In this document: positions 8,648-17,543 of the stretch, piece after piece | Position numbering within the stretch: the stretch's first letter is position 1 | Layout of the letters: every line of letters starts with the position of its first letter | Assembly: GCF_014645375.1 (NCBI RefSeq) | Contig: NZ_BMLT01000009.1 | Coordinates: forward strand, 140,033-204,032 | Source: Marinobacterium nitratireducens | GTDB taxonomy: Bacteria; Pseudomonadota; Gammaproteobacteria; Pseudomonadales; Balneatricaceae | Length of the DNA: 64,000 nucleotides | Direction: 5' to 3' | Position numbers and translations under genes: made by a program | Notes under the pieces: generated by a model | What the model was told of the DNA's origin: nothing | The model's input: the letters and a program-made list of their open reading frames with translations, nothing else | The model's database searches: none

Positions 8648-8781
8648 AACGCTACTGCGGAGCCAGCCCTGTTCGCCGCGAAGAAGTGCCCTTCGGGTAC
8701 GCGGCTTACGAGGGGTGCCGGGCACTAACGCCCGTAGGGGGGGCGTACCCAAAACTTACGGGCACTTCCCCGTCGCGAACT

Positions 8782-9555
8782 TCAGATATTGAGGAAGGAG
8801 TTGAGGAACGCCCGGGTGCGCTCGTGCTTCGGCTGGTTGAAAATCTGCTCCGGCGGGCCTTCCTCCACGATTGCGCCGGCGTCGAAGAAGCAGACGCGAT
8901 CGCTGATTTCCCGTGCGAAGTACATCTCGTGGGTCACCAGTATCATGGTGTAGGCATCCTCGGCGGCGAGCTTGCGGATGACTTCGAGCACCTCGTCGAC
9001 GAGTTCCGGGTCTAGCGCCGAGGTGATCTCGTCGAGCAGCAGGATGCTCGGTCTCATCGCCAGCGCCCGGGCGATGCCGACTCGCTGCTTCTGTCCCCCT
9101 GAAAGCTGACTGGGGTAGGCGTCGGCCTTGTCAGCCAGTCCCACGGTGCGCAGCAGCTCCAGGCCGTTGGCGCGGGCTTCCTCCTTCGACTGTCCCAGCA
9201 CATGGATAGGCGCTTCGGTAATGTTGCGCAGCACCGTCATGTGCGGGAACAGATTGAAGTGCTGGAACACCATGCCCATATGGCCCCTGCATTTACGCAG
9301 ATGACGCTCGTCGGCAGGCAGCCAGGCGCCGCCTTTCTGCATGTGCCAGAGCGATTCGCCCTGGACGCGGACCATGCCTGCGTCGATGCCTTCCAGTGTC
9401 ATCAGAATGCGCAGCAGCGTCGATTTGCCCGAGCCGCTGGGGCCAATGATGGACACCACTTCGTTCTTGCGGATGTTGAAGTTGAACTGCTCGAACAGCA
9501 CATTGTCACCGAATTGCTTGGTGACGTTGTCGAACTCGACAGCGTAGTCGCTCAT
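8782..9555 (-). CDS. ehuA: Ectoine/hydroxyectoine ABC transporter ATP-binding protein
   Basis: A 257-residue ABC ATPase of the polar amino acid type, the energy-coupling subunit for the EhuBCD importer. The start is ATG 9555, which overlaps the ehuD stop (ATGA). Walker A is GPSGSGKS (residues 38-45), the signature is LSGGQKQR, Walker B is [12 protein letters not shown] and the switch histidine is in VTHEMYFAR. The insertion after the first Walker motif ([15 protein letters not shown]) is characteristic of EhuA proteins. It is the last gene of ehuBCDA. The longer frame reading upstream is only ehuD in another frame. Confidence 0.92.
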   Translation of the reverse strand: MSDYAVEFDNVTKQFGDNVLFEQFNFNIRKNEVVSIIGPSGSGKSTLLRILMTLEGIDAGMVRVQGESLWHMQKGGAWLPADERHLRKCRGHMGMVFQHFNLFPHMTVLRNITEAPIHVLGQSKEEARANGLELLRTVGLADKADAYPSQLSGGQKQRVGIARALAMRPSILLLDEITSALDPELVDEVLEVIRKLAAEDAYTMILVTHEMYFAREISDRVCFFDAGAIVEEGPPEQIFNQPKHERTRAFLNSFLNI

Positions 9556-10229
9556 GACAGGGTGAATCCTTCTTTCGGGAAACGGCGTTCGGCCTGGCGG
9601 ATGCCGGCGCTGGCGATCAGACTGAGTACCAGGTAGATCAGGCCAACCAGGGTGAAGGGCTCGAGGTAACGGAAATTCTCCGACCCCATGATCTTGGCCA
9701 GTTGCAGCATCTCCAGCAGGGTGATGGCCGACAGCTGTGGGGTTTCCTTGAACATCGCGATGATGTAGTTGCCGGTCGCCGGAATCATCGCGCGCAGCGC
9801 CTGGGGCAGAATGACGTCGCGGTAGGTGTGGTACGGCGAAAGGTTCAGCGCAATCGATGCTTCCCACTGGCCCTTGTCAACGCCGTCGATACCGCTGCGG
9901 AACACTTCGGAGAGATAAGCGCCGTAGTGCATGCCCAGCGCCAGTACGCCGGTGACCATCGGCGACAGGTTCAGGCCCCACTCCGGAGCCACGTAATAGA
10001 GAAAGTAGATCTGCACCAGCAGCGGGGTGCTGCGCACAAACTCCATCCACCAGTAGGCGCTGTAGCGGACGGCCTTCCATTTACTGCGTCGCAGCAGGGC
10101 CAGGAGCAGGCCGATGACGATTGCGAGCAGGCTCCCCAGCACCGTCGCCTGCAGCGTGATCTTGCAGGCATCCAGCAGCAGCGGCAGCACCTCCCAGGCG
10201 AAATCCCAGTCCCATTGAAACTCGATCAT
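9552..10229 (-). CDS. ehuD: Ectoine/hydroxyectoine ABC transporter permease
   Basis: A 225-residue inner-membrane permease of the His/Glu/Gln family with about five TM helices. It carries the EAA loop ([20 protein letters not shown]...[12 protein letters not shown]) that docks with the ATPase. The start is ATG 10229, overlapping the ehuC stop by four bases, and its own stop overlaps ehuA. It pairs with EhuC to form the heterodimeric channel. The assignment to ectoine uptake rests on the EhuB and EhuA neighbours. Confidence 0.9.
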   Translation of the reverse strand: MIEFQWDWDFAWEVLPLLLDACKITLQATVLGSLLAIVIGLLLALLRRSKWKAVRYSAYWWMEFVRSTPLLVQIYFLYYVAPEWGLNLSPMVTGVLALGMHYGAYLSEVFRSGIDGVDKGQWEASIALNLSPYHTYRDVILPQALRAMIPATGNYIIAMFKETPQLSAITLLEMLQLAKIMGSENFRYLEPFTLVGLIYLVLSLIASAGIRQAERRFPKEGFTLS

Positions 10230-10885
10230 GCCAGACCTCCGCGATCCATGCCTTTGCCAAGGTGTTTCTCCAGCGCCCGTATGGCCAGGGTCAGCACCTG
10301 CGCCATGACGAAGTAGAACACCAGCACCAGCCCGAAGATCTCCTCGACCTGCAACGTCATGTCGGCGAGCGATTTGGCGCGGTAGGTGAGGTCGGCGATG
10401 GTGATCAGGCTGACCAGCGAGGTGGCCTTGACCAGCTCGATGGCGAGGTTGCCGAATGGCGGCATCATGCCGACCAGGGCCTGCGGCATGATGATGCGCC
10501 ACAGCCGCTGGCGCGGCGAGAAGTTGAGCGCGATGGCCGCTTCGGTCTGACCCCTGTCGACCGACAGCAGACCGCCGCGGACCACCTCCGAGCCGTAGGC
10601 GCCGATATTGAGGCCCAGCGCGACCACGCCGGCGGTAATGGCATCGATGGAGATGCCGAAAAACGGCAGCACGAAGTAGATCCAGTAAAGCTGAATCAAT
10701 GCAGAAGTGCCGCGAAAGAATTCGACGTAGATCGCGGCAAGCCAGCGCAGGGCGCGGTGTTCGCTAAGCCGAAGCAGGCCGGATATAAAGGCCATGGCGG
10801 TCGCCAGCGGCAGGGCCATCGCAACGAGCTGGATGGTGACCAGAGCGCCTTCGGCGAGCACGCTGAAAATTTCGTTGAGGGGCAT
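10226..10885 (-). CDS. ehuC: Ectoine/hydroxyectoine ABC transporter permease
   Basis: A 219-residue inner-membrane permease of the polar amino acid ABC family with about five TM helices. The EAA loop is visible as RGQTEAAIALNFSPRQRLWRI...QALVGMMPPFGN. The start is ATG 10885 with GGAAG upstream (minus strand). There are 91 bp between the ehuB stop and this start, the only real gap in the operon. Together with EhuD it forms the membrane channel for compatible-solute import. Confidence 0.9.
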   Translation of the reverse strand: MPLNEIFSVLAEGALVTIQLVAMALPLATAMAFISGLLRLSEHRALRWLAAIYVEFFRGTSALIQLYWIYFVLPFFGISIDAITAGVVALGLNIGAYGSEVVRGGLLSVDRGQTEAAIALNFSPRQRLWRIIMPQALVGMMPPFGNLAIELVKATSLVSLITIADLTYRAKSLADMTLQVEEIFGLVLVFYFVMAQVLTLAIRALEKHLGKGMDRGGLA

Positions 10886-10976
10886 CAGGCTTCCTTGGGG
10901 GGCGGGTTGGGCGTTTTCATCTCGCACAGTCGCCGGTTCAGGCCCCACAGCGGCCTTGCCGTGGGGCTGGCAGGCT

Positions 10977-11810
10977 TCAGGGGGTGCAGAGCTGCTCGGC
11001 GGTGACACCGCCGGGAAGGGTGTGTGCACCGAAACCGTAAGGCTCGACCATGGCGATGTGTTCGTCGCTGCCGATGAAGCCGCCCAGTTCGTTGTTGAAG
11101 GCGTCACGCAGGCGCTCGTCGCCCGGGCGGAAGCCGAAGCCGCCGTATCCGTTGACCTTTTCGCCGTTGATGACCAGGTCCTCGAACGGCTGTGCCAGTT
11201 CGACGGCGTCATCCTTCTTGCCCAGCTCCGCCATGGTGAGGACGGTGCCGGCCAGCGCATCGATGCGGCCGGCCTTGAGCGCGGCGACGCCGCTCGGGTA
11301 ATCCGGCAGCGTCACGATCTGGTCCAGCGCGATACCGAAATCCTTGGCGTAGCCGAACTCGACCGCGCCGGCCATGACGCCGAGCTTGAGGTCGCCGTTG
11401 TCCTTGACGTCGGCATAGCTGTCGAGCGACTCCGGGTTGCCGGACTGAACCAGGAAGCCTTCGCCGATGGTGTAGGTGGGGTTGGAGAAGAGGATCTGCT
11501 GGCAGCGCTTGGGGTTGATGTACATGCCGGCGGCAATGACATCGAAGCGTCCTGCCTTGAGACCGGGAATCAGGGAGCCAAATTCGGTAACCAGGACTTC
11601 GACGTCGTCGATGCCGAGCTTATCGAGCACGTGCAGGGCGATTTCCGGCGCCTCGCCCTTGGGCTCACCGTCCGATGACAGATAGCCATAGGGCACCTCG
11701 TTGGCCACCGCCAGCGTCAGTTTGCCGGACGCCTTGGCATCGTCCAGGGTGTCTGCCGTGACGAGGGTGCTGGCCATTCCCGCCAGGACCAGGGTCAGTA
11801 TGCGGACCAT
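10977..11810 (-). CDS. ehuB: Ectoine/hydroxyectoine periplasmic binding protein
   Basis: A 277-residue solute-binding protein with an N-terminal signal peptide (about 1-19, ending in ADT). The segments GEAPEIALHVLDKLGIDDVE, LTEFGSLIPGLKAGRFDVIA and AAGMYINPKRCQQI are close to those of the characterised Sinorhizobium EhuB. It captures ectoine/hydroxyectoine in the periplasm and delivers it to EhuCD/EhuA. It is the first gene of the operon, with a strong GGAGAG before ATG 11810 and an AT-rich promoter region. No ectoine catabolism genes (eutABCDE, doeA) are adjacent, so uptake may serve osmoprotection. Confidence 0.9.
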   Translation of the reverse strand: MVRILTLVLAGMASTLVTADTLDDAKASGKLTLAVANEVPYGYLSSDGEPKGEAPEIALHVLDKLGIDDVEVLVTEFGSLIPGLKAGRFDVIAAGMYINPKRCQQILFSNPTYTIGEGFLVQSGNPESLDSYADVKDNGDLKLGVMAGAVEFGYAKDFGIALDQIVTLPDYPSGVAALKAGRIDALAGTVLTMAELGKKDDAVELAQPFEDLVINGEKVNGYGGFGFRPGDERLRDAFNNELGGFIGSDEHIAMVEPYGFGAHTLPGGVTAEQLCTP

Positions 11811-11846
11811 TCGACTCTCCTTGGTAGATTTTTTACGTGGTTTTTT

Positions 11847-11875
11847 ATCTTAAGGAAGCGAAAAGTGTTTCGCAA
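11847..11875 (-). promoter_or_regulatory. Candidate sigma-70 promoter of ehuB
   Basis: On the minus strand TTGCGA (11875-11870) is followed after 17 bp by TAAGAT (11852-11847), about 35 bp before the ehuB ATG. The surrounding 11820-11960 is clearly more AT-rich than the rest of the window. Confidence 0.45.
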
Positions 11876-11973
11876 ATCGAAGTAAAAAATTATGAAAATC
11901 AGGCTTTTCTTTGCAAATATCTTGCGATTACAGCGATTTGTGCTACGGAATATTTAACGATATTCGAAGTAAT

Positions 11974-12008
11974 GGGTGACGGGTGACGGGTGACGGGTGA
12001 CGGGTGGG
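11974..12008. repeat. Heptamer tandem repeat GGGTGAC
   Basis: Four exact copies of GGGTGAC (11974-12001) and one degenerate copy. It is in the 467-bp gap upstream of ehuB (11811-12277), which otherwise holds the ehuB promoter and the dispersed repeat at 12045-12100. A seven-base unit outside a coding frame could change promoter spacing or simply be slippage-prone DNA. Confidence 0.8.
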
Positions 12009-12044
12009 GCGTGTTGGGGGAAAGCCATTCCCGGTGCAGGGCGT

Positions 12045-12100
12045 CCCTGAGCGAAGCGACCGCCATGGACGGCGGAAAGATCGGTCCTGCAGGAGCGAAT
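12045..12100. repeat. Dispersed repeat, copy 1 (inverse of 36571-36629)
   Basis: Contains GAGCGAAGCGACCGCCATGG, an inner palindrome CCGCC-ATGGA-CGGCGG-type core, and then TCCTGCAGGAGC. The reverse complement of 36571-36629 carries the same blocks in the same order with few changes. No coding potential. Confidence 0.6.
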
Positions 12101-12277
12101 GTCGACGAATGGCGCCGGACGGGAATAACAGGTTTCGCGTCATGCTCGACGCCACGCAGACCCTGCCGGTAAGAGGCGGCGCCTTTCGTTGCACTCAAGG
12201 CGCCCTAAGCGTCACATCTCATGCGTAACACGTCTCGTGCGGCGGACGGGTGTCCGCCGGCGTCAAGGGACAGGCAA

Positions 12278-12622
12278 TCAGCCCAGCTGATCAACCAGTA
12301 CGGCGTTGGAGTAGACCAGGGCGCCGTCGCTGGCGCGGTGGCCGGTGAGGAAGAAGTGGCTGCGGTCCTCGTGGGGGTGGCGGTAGACGTGGAAGGCGGC
12401 GTCCGAGAGTCCGTCGCACTCGGGCGGAAGCTGCAGCTCGAGGCTGTCGATATCGATCGGAATATCCATTTCGTGAGCCTTGGAGTCGAGAGTCATCTGG
12501 TCTTCCGCCTGCTCCATTTTCAGGTGAGCGTCTTCGCTGACCCTGAAGGTCATCAGTCCCATCGGTTGGGACTTGGATGCGCCCTTGGGTTTGCACCAGG
12601 ATTCAAGGTTGAACGTATTCAT
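12278..12622 (-). CDS. Conserved-looking hypothetical protein
   Basis: A 114-residue soluble protein that I do not recognise. It begins MNTFNLESWC and contains HVYRHPHEDRSHFFLTGHRA, rich in His. The start ATG 12622 is preceded by a strong GGAGGTG, and codon use resembles neighbouring genes, so translation is very likely. There is no signal peptide or TM segment. It stands alone between the ehu and frc regions. Confidence 0.7.
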   Translation of the reverse strand: MNTFNLESWCKPKGASKSQPMGLMTFRVSEDAHLKMEQAEDQMTLDSKAHEMDIPIDIDSLELQLPPECDGLSDAAFHVYRHPHEDRSHFFLTGHRASDGALVYSNAVLVDQLG

Positions 12623-12774
12623 GCAGACACCTCCGGTTGCTTATTATTCTGCCGCAACAGAATGTATAGGCAGGGATTGCCGTCCTCTCAAGTATAGCCA
12701 GCGCAAAAGCGGCGCCTCGGTACAGGACCGCGCTGCGCGCCAGAGCCTCTTCGGGATCTACAGGATTACGCACT

Positions 12775-13725
12775 TTAGTCCGTTTCGGACCAGCCCTGGT
12801 ATTCGGCGGCGTTTGCCGACGTAATCAGCTTGGGGGCGATCAGAATGCGTTGCTGCTCGATGCGCTCGCCCGAGAGCAGTGCGGCGCCGGTATCGACCGC
12901 CCGTCTGGCGATACGGCGTGGAAACTGCGCGGCGGTGGCCTGCAGCAGACTGCCGGGCTGCTGCAGGCGTTCGATGGCGGCGGGGGAACCATCCACACTG
13001 ACGATAACGAAGCTGTCGCGACCGGCTTGCCGGGCGGCCTGTTCGGCACCGAGCGCCGAGGGGTCGTTGACGGCGAACACACCCTGTATATCCGGGTGCG
13101 CGGTCATCAGTGCTGTCATTTTTTCCATGCCGCCCTCACGGGCGCCGGCGCCGTTTTCACTGTCGGACAGCAACTCGATGCCGGGGTAATGATCAAGCGC
13201 CTCGCGGCAGCCCTCGACACGCTCGATGATCGACGAAACCGGCGGGCCGTTGATGATCACGACCCTGCCCGTGCCGCCGATGCGTTCGGCCAGGTAGTGG
13301 CATGCCTGCGAGCCTGCCTGCCGGTTGTCGGTGGTGATGGTGACGTCGGCGCCGCTCGCCTCGACGTCGATGGCGATGACGCGGACGCCGGCGTCCCGGG
13401 CGCGCGTCACCGCCGGCGCAATGGCCTCGGGGTCGGCGGCCGAGAGCAGGATCAGACGCGCGCCGCTGGCGATGAAGTGATCGATCTGGCCGATCTGGCG
13501 CTGCAGGTCATAGGCGCTCGACAACACTTCGACCCTTATCCCCGGGGAGAGCGCCTGGGCGCGGCGTTCGGCGCTGCGGGCAATGGCGACGAAATAGGGG
13601 TTGCCGAGGTCCGAAACCGAGACGCCCAGGGCGTCGCCGAGGGCGGAGGCGGGCTCGCCGAGCGCCGGATTCGGCAGCAGCAGGCAGGCGCTCAGCAGTG
13701 TGGTCAGGATCGGGCGAGTCGGCAT
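12775..13725 (-). CDS. Periplasmic sugar-binding protein (type I, RbsB-like)
   Basis: A 316-residue periplasmic binding protein with a signal peptide (about 1-23, ending PALGEP). The fold signature of ribose/galactose-type proteins is visible: VSVSDLGNPYFVAIARSAE, DHFIASGARLILLSAADPEAI, VIAIDVEASGADVTITTDN and VFAVNDPSALGAEQAARQAG. No permease or ATPase follows it directly; the nearest ABC system is frcBCA, which already has its own binding protein. It may supply a second ligand to that transporter or act as the periplasmic sensor for the hybrid kinase at 17544-20048. Confidence 0.87.
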   Translation of the reverse strand: MPTRPILTTLLSACLLLPNPALGEPASALGDALGVSVSDLGNPYFVAIARSAERRAQALSPGIRVEVLSSAYDLQRQIGQIDHFIASGARLILLSAADPEAIAPAVTRARDAGVRVIAIDVEASGADVTITTDNRQAGSQACHYLAERIGGTGRVVIINGPPVSSIIERVEGCREALDHYPGIELLSDSENGAGAREGGMEKMTALMTAHPDIQGVFAVNDPSALGAEQAARQAGRDSFVIVSVDGSPAAIERLQQPGSLLQATAAQFPRRIARRAVDTGAALLSGERIEQQRILIAPKLITSANAAEYQGWSETD

Positions 13726-13834
13726 ATCCGGGTTTCCGGCCAGCGGTTAACGGGGCGGTATACCCGGTCAATTGTCCGGCTAATCGAGTGGCGCCGCAAT
13801 GCCAGAGCCTTATTCGGACTTGTTCACAGGCTCC

Positions 13835-14257
13835 CTATAGAATCTGGTTGAATTCGAGGGTCTCGCCGCCGGGGCCGCGGATGGAAAAGTACTTGCAGCC
13901 ATTTTCCCACAGCGGCAGTTCGACCGGTGCCTGCTGCTGGGTCTCGAAGCCGGCGGCGCGCAGCTCCGCGAAGGCGGCGTCGATGTCACGCACGGAAAAG
14001 GCGACGTGGTCGATATGGCCGTCGCGGCGGCGTGCGACCTCGGCACGGCGCTCGCCCGGCTGCAGGTAGAGCTCGATCACCATGCTGCCACGCTTGACCA
14101 TGACCGCGGTCACCGGTCCTTCGTCGTCCTCGAAGCTCTTTTCCATCACCGGGCGAAAGCCCAGCCGGCCGTAGAAATGCTTCGAGCATTCGAGATCGGT
14201 CACCGGCACGCCGAGGTGCTGCAGCCCCTGAAAGTTTTCGTCGAGCAGCTGTGTCAT
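13835..14257 (-). CDS. VOC (glyoxalase/bleomycin resistance) family protein
   Basis: A 140-residue protein with two beta-alpha-beta-beta-beta modules: QGLQHLGVPVTDLECSKHFY (about 10-60) and GHIDHVAFSVRDIDAAFAEL (about 79-138). H14, H82 and E134 (GGETLEFNQ) are in the places of VOC metal ligands. The start ATG 14257 has AAGGAG upstream. It lies downstream of frcA beyond a REP pair on the same strand. The specific substrate cannot be given. Confidence 0.88.
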   Translation of the reverse strand: MTQLLDENFQGLQHLGVPVTDLECSKHFYGRLGFRPVMEKSFEDDEGPVTAVMVKRGSMVIELYLQPGERRAEVARRRDGHIDHVAFSVRDIDAAFAELRAAGFETQQQAPVELPLWENGCKYFSIRGPGGETLEFNQIL

Positions 14258-14311
14258 TTGAAACTCCTTGTTGAATGCTTTGAATGTCCGGTCACGCCGG
14301 CGATTCTCGAC

Positions 14312-14383
14312 TGTAGGAGCGCCGCCCCGGTGCGAAATCGCCACCTCAGCATCGGATTTCGCCGCGGGGTGCGGCTCCCACAG
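14312..14383. repeat. Inverted pair of REP elements after frcA
   Basis: GTAGGAGCGCCGCCCC...GCGAAATC and, inverted, GGATTTCGCCGCGGGGTGCG with GCTCCCACAG form a palindromic pair ending two bases before the frcA stop codon. In this position it can act as a transcript-stabilising or attenuating 3' structure. Confidence 0.65.
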
Positions 14384-14385
14384 GA

Positions 14386-15183
14386 TCAGGCGGCGAAAGC
14401 GCCGGCCGGATGGTCGTTCGGGTCCAGTGCCCCGGTCATGATCGCCACCGCATCGGACATGGAATGGGTGTCCGGCTTCACCACCGCGACCCTTCGGCCG
14501 AGGCGGTGGATATGGATGCGGTCGGCGACCTCGAACACGTGCGGCATGTTGTGGCTGATCAGGATCACCGGTAACCCCCTGTCGCGCACATCCTTGATCA
14601 GGTTCAGCACCCGGCGGGATTCCTTGACGCCGAGCGCTGCGGTGGGCTCGTCCATGATCACCACGTGGCGGGCGAAGGCGGCGGCGCGGGCGACCGCAAC
14701 CCCCTGACGCTGCCCCCCGGAGAGGGTTTCCACCGCCTGACCGATGTTCTGGATCGTCAGCAGGCCCAGCTCCGAAAGCTTCGCCTTGGCATCCTCGTGC
14801 ATGCCCTTCTTGTCCAGCATCCGGAACACCTTGCCGAGGATGCCGGGCCGGCGCCGCTCGCGGCCGAGGAACATGTTGTCGGCAATGTCCAGCGACGGCG
14901 AGACCGCCAGGTTCTGGTAAACGGTTTCGATACCCTGTTCGCGTGCGTCCATCGGGGTTTTGAAATGTACCGGCTCGCCGTCCAGCAGGATCTCGCCGGA
15001 ATCGGGGATCAGGGCGCCGGAGAGCGCCTTGATCAGCGACGATTTGCCGGCACCGTTGTCGCCGATGACCGCCAGCACTTCGCCGGCGCGGAGGTCGAAA
15101 TCGGCGTGGTCGATGGCGGTGACATGGCCGTAGCGCTTCACCAGGCCGCGGGCTTCGAGTACGATTTTCTTCTGTTCTGTCAT
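14386..15183 (-). CDS. frcA: Fructose-type sugar ABC transporter ATP-binding protein
   Basis: A 265-residue single-domain ABC ATPase of the CUT2 class (ribose/fructose type). The start is ATG 15183. Walker A is GDNGAGKS, the signature LSGGQRQG, Walker B HVVIMDEPTAALG. The single-domain form, rather than the double RbsA type, is typical of FrcA. It closes the frcBCA operon 14 bp after frcC. Fructose as substrate is inferred from overall similarity to the Sinorhizobium system and from the fructokinase gene nearby. Confidence 0.87.
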   Translation of the reverse strand: MTEQKKIVLEARGLVKRYGHVTAIDHADFDLRAGEVLAVIGDNGAGKSSLIKALSGALIPDSGEILLDGEPVHFKTPMDAREQGIETVYQNLAVSPSLDIADNMFLGRERRRPGILGKVFRMLDKKGMHEDAKAKLSELGLLTIQNIGQAVETLSGGQRQGVAVARAAAFARHVVIMDEPTAALGVKESRRVLNLIKDVRDRGLPVILISHNMPHVFEVADRIHIHRLGRRVAVVKPDTHSMSDAVAIMTGALDPNDHPAGAFAA

Positions 15184-15197
15184 GACTGCGACCCTCC

Positions 15198-16274
15198 TCA
15201 GACTTTGCGAATCCACTGGTCGACGCCGACGGCGACGATGATCAGCAGGCCTACGGTGAAGTCCTGCCACAGGACGTCGACGCCGGCCAGCGCCAGGCCG
15301 TTGCGGAACACGCCGACCACCAGAGCGCCCACCAGGGTGCCGAAAATGGAGCCGCGGCCGCCGAACAGGCTGGTGCCGCCGATCACCACTGCCGTGATGC
15401 TGTCGAGGTTGGCCATCATCCCGGCCTGCGGGCTGACCGAGCCGATGCGGCCGATCAGGGCCCAGGCGGCGACGGCGCACAGCACGCCGGCGACGACGTA
15501 GACCGAGAGCAGTACCCGCTCGACGCGGATTCCTGCCAGGCGCGCCGCCCCCGGGTCATCGCCGGTGGCGTAGACGTGCTTGCCCCAGGCCGTGCATTTG
15601 AGCGCGTACCAGAGCACCACGAACAGGGCGAGCATCAGCAGGGCGCCGTAGGTGAAACGGGCGCCGAGGAATTCGAAGGCGGTGCCGGTCCAGTGCAGCA
15701 GCGGTGCAGCGGCGTCGATATCCTGGGAGCGGATGGTTTCGCTGCGCGAGTACCAGAGGTTGAGTGCGAAGAAGATGTTCCAGGTGCCCAGCGTCACGAT
15801 AAACGGCGGCAGGCGGAAACGGGTGACCAGCATGCCGTTGATCCAGCCCGTCGCGGCGCCGGCGATCAGGCCAAGGCTCAACGCCAGCCCCGCTGGCAGG
15901 CCGACTTCGACGGCCATGCGTCCCATCACCACCGAGGTCAGCACCATCACGGCGCCAACCGAGAGGTCGATGCCGGCGGTGAGGATGATCAGCGTCTGGG
16001 CGGCGCCGAGAATACCGATGATGGTGACCTGCTGCAGGATCAGCGACAGGTTGAAGGGGTGCAGAAAACGGTCGCCGACGAGGGCGCTGAACAGCGCAAT
16101 GGCGGCCAGCAGCACGATGGTCGGTGCTGCCACCGGGTACTGGTGAAAGAACTGGTGCAGCTTTTCCTTCAGCGAGACCTGCTCCGGCTCGATGCGGGCG
16201 AAATCGCCGGTCGCGGCGTCGGCGATCTTTTCATGGTCGGCCACGGTGGACCGTGCAGTCGGTGTGGTGCTCAT
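15198..16274 (-). CDS. frcC: Fructose-type sugar ABC transporter permease
   Basis: A 358-residue CUT2-family permease with about eight to ten TM helices. The family landmarks LTAGIDLSVGAVMVLTSVV, PPFIVTLGTWNIFFALNLWY and VVIGGTSLFGGRGSIFGTLV are intact. A roughly 45-residue hydrophilic N-terminus precedes the first helix, as in FrcC. It lies between frcB and frcA on the minus strand, so the complete transporter is encoded together. Confidence 0.87.
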   Translation of the reverse strand: MSTTPTARSTVADHEKIADAATGDFARIEPEQVSLKEKLHQFFHQYPVAAPTIVLLAAIALFSALVGDRFLHPFNLSLILQQVTIIGILGAAQTLIILTAGIDLSVGAVMVLTSVVMGRMAVEVGLPAGLALSLGLIAGAATGWINGMLVTRFRLPPFIVTLGTWNIFFALNLWYSRSETIRSQDIDAAAPLLHWTGTAFEFLGARFTYGALLMLALFVVLWYALKCTAWGKHVYATGDDPGAARLAGIRVERVLLSVYVVAGVLCAVAAWALIGRIGSVSPQAGMMANLDSITAVVIGGTSLFGGRGSIFGTLVGALVVGVFRNGLALAGVDVLWQDFTVGLLIIVAVGVDQWIRKV

Positions 16275-16357
16275 AACGTCATCTCGTTGTTGTTCTTGTC
16301 ATGGCTTGCCGGGCGCGGGCGCCCGGCGGTCCTTGGCCCGACCGAGGGCGAGGTCAC

Positions 16358-17371
16358 TTACCCCCAGCAGAGGTCCAGACCTTCGGCGGAGGTCTTGGAC
16401 TCGACCTCCCCGACCGGCTGGTCGGTGATCAGCTCGACACCGGTATTGACGAAGTCCAGGCCTTCGCTGGCGGCGGGACGGGTGCCGCTGCTGGCGTATT
16501 CGATGATGGCGTCGACGCCCATCGAGGCCATGCGCAGCGGAAACTGCATCGAGGTGGCGCCGATCACGCCCGCCTGGACGTTCTTGACGCCGGGACAGCC
16601 GCCATCGACCGAAACGATCAGCGCGTCGGTCTTGCCGACCGCCTTCAGCGCCTCGTAGGCACCGGCTGCGGCCGGCTCGTTGATGGTGTAGACGACGTTG
16701 ATTTCAGGGTCTTTCTGCAGTAGGTTTTCCATCGCGCGACGGCCGCCCTCTTCGGAGCCGGCGGTAACGTCGTTGCCGACAATGCGTGAATCGGTCTCGT
16801 CACCGATGTCATTGGGGTCGTTCAGGTCGATGCCGAAGCCCTTGAGAAAGCCCTGGTTGCGGGCGACGTCGACGCTGATTTCGCTGGCGCTGAGGTCCAG
16901 CATCGCGATCTTGGCGCTGTCGGCCTTCGGGCCGAGTTGGACCCGCGCCCACTGGCCAATCAGCTCGCCGGCCTTGAAGTTGTCTGTGGCGAAGGTGGCG
17001 TCGGCGGCTTCGGCCGGCGACAGCGGTGTATCGAGCGCGATCACCAGCAGGCCCGCCTGTCGGGCCTGCTCGACGGCCGGCACGATGGCGGCGGAGTCGT
17101 TCGGGGTGATCAGGATGCCCCTGGCGCCGGCGGCGATCAGGTTCTCGACCGCCTGTACCTGGGAGTCGTTGTCGCCGTCGAACTTGCCGGCGAAGGTTCG
17201 CAGTTCGACACCGCTGGCGTCGGCTTTCATCTGCGCGCCTTCGCGCATCTTGACGAAGAAGGGGTTGGTGTTGGTCTTGGTGATCAGGCCGATGATCGGC
17301 TTGTCGGCGGCAAGGGCGAACGGGGAGGCGAGGGTGATGGCCAGGGCCAGTGTGCTCAGCTGCTTTTTCAT
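16358..17371 (-). CDS. frcB: Fructose-type sugar ABC transporter periplasmic binding protein
   Basis: A 337-residue type I periplasmic binding protein with a clear signal peptide ([21 protein letters not shown]). The segments [40 protein letters not shown] and [19 protein letters not shown] are characteristic of FrcB-like proteins. It is the first gene of frcBCA, with GGAGACC before ATG 17371. The upstream gap contains a heptamer repeat array next to the end of the hybrid kinase gene. Confidence 0.87.
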   Translation of the reverse strand: MKKQLSTLALAITLASPFALAADKPIIGLITKTNTNPFFVKMREGAQMKADASGVELRTFAGKFDGDNDSQVQAVENLIAAGARGILITPNDSAAIVPAVEQARQAGLLVIALDTPLSPAEAADATFATDNFKAGELIGQWARVQLGPKADSAKIAMLDLSASEISVDVARNQGFLKGFGIDLNDPNDIGDETDSRIVGNDVTAGSEEGGRRAMENLLQKDPEINVVYTINEPAAAGAYEALKAVGKTDALIVSVDGGCPGVKNVQAGVIGATSMQFPLRMASMGVDAIIEYASSGTRPAASEGLDFVNTGVELITDQPVGEVESKTSAEGLDLCWG

Positions 17372-17485
17372 TGTGGTCTCCGGTTGTTTTTGTTGTGTCG
17401 CGCTTTTCGGATAGGGGCATTGGAACGCCGGAGAATTAACGGTGAATTTCGTCGCGAATTCGTTCCGTTAACAAATGCAATAATC

Positions 17486-17541
17486 CGTTAGGCGTTAGGC
17501 GTTAGGCGTTAGGCGTTAGGCGTTAGGCGTTAGGCGTTGGG
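17486..17541. repeat. Heptamer tandem repeat CGTTAGG
   Basis: Seven exact CGTTAGG units plus one variant (CGTTGGG), ending three bases before the stop codon of the hybrid kinase and about 115 bp upstream of frcB. The unit is unrelated to the GGGTGAC tract at 11974 but has the same length and setting. Confidence 0.85.
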
Positions 17542-17543
17542 CC

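Noticed and set aside
11974..12008. Possible CRISPR-like array
   Set aside because: Units are seven bases without spacers; the same applies to 17486-17541.
12775..13725. The orphan sugar-binding protein as a LacI-type repressor
   Set aside because: It has a signal peptide and no N-terminal HTH, so it is periplasmic.
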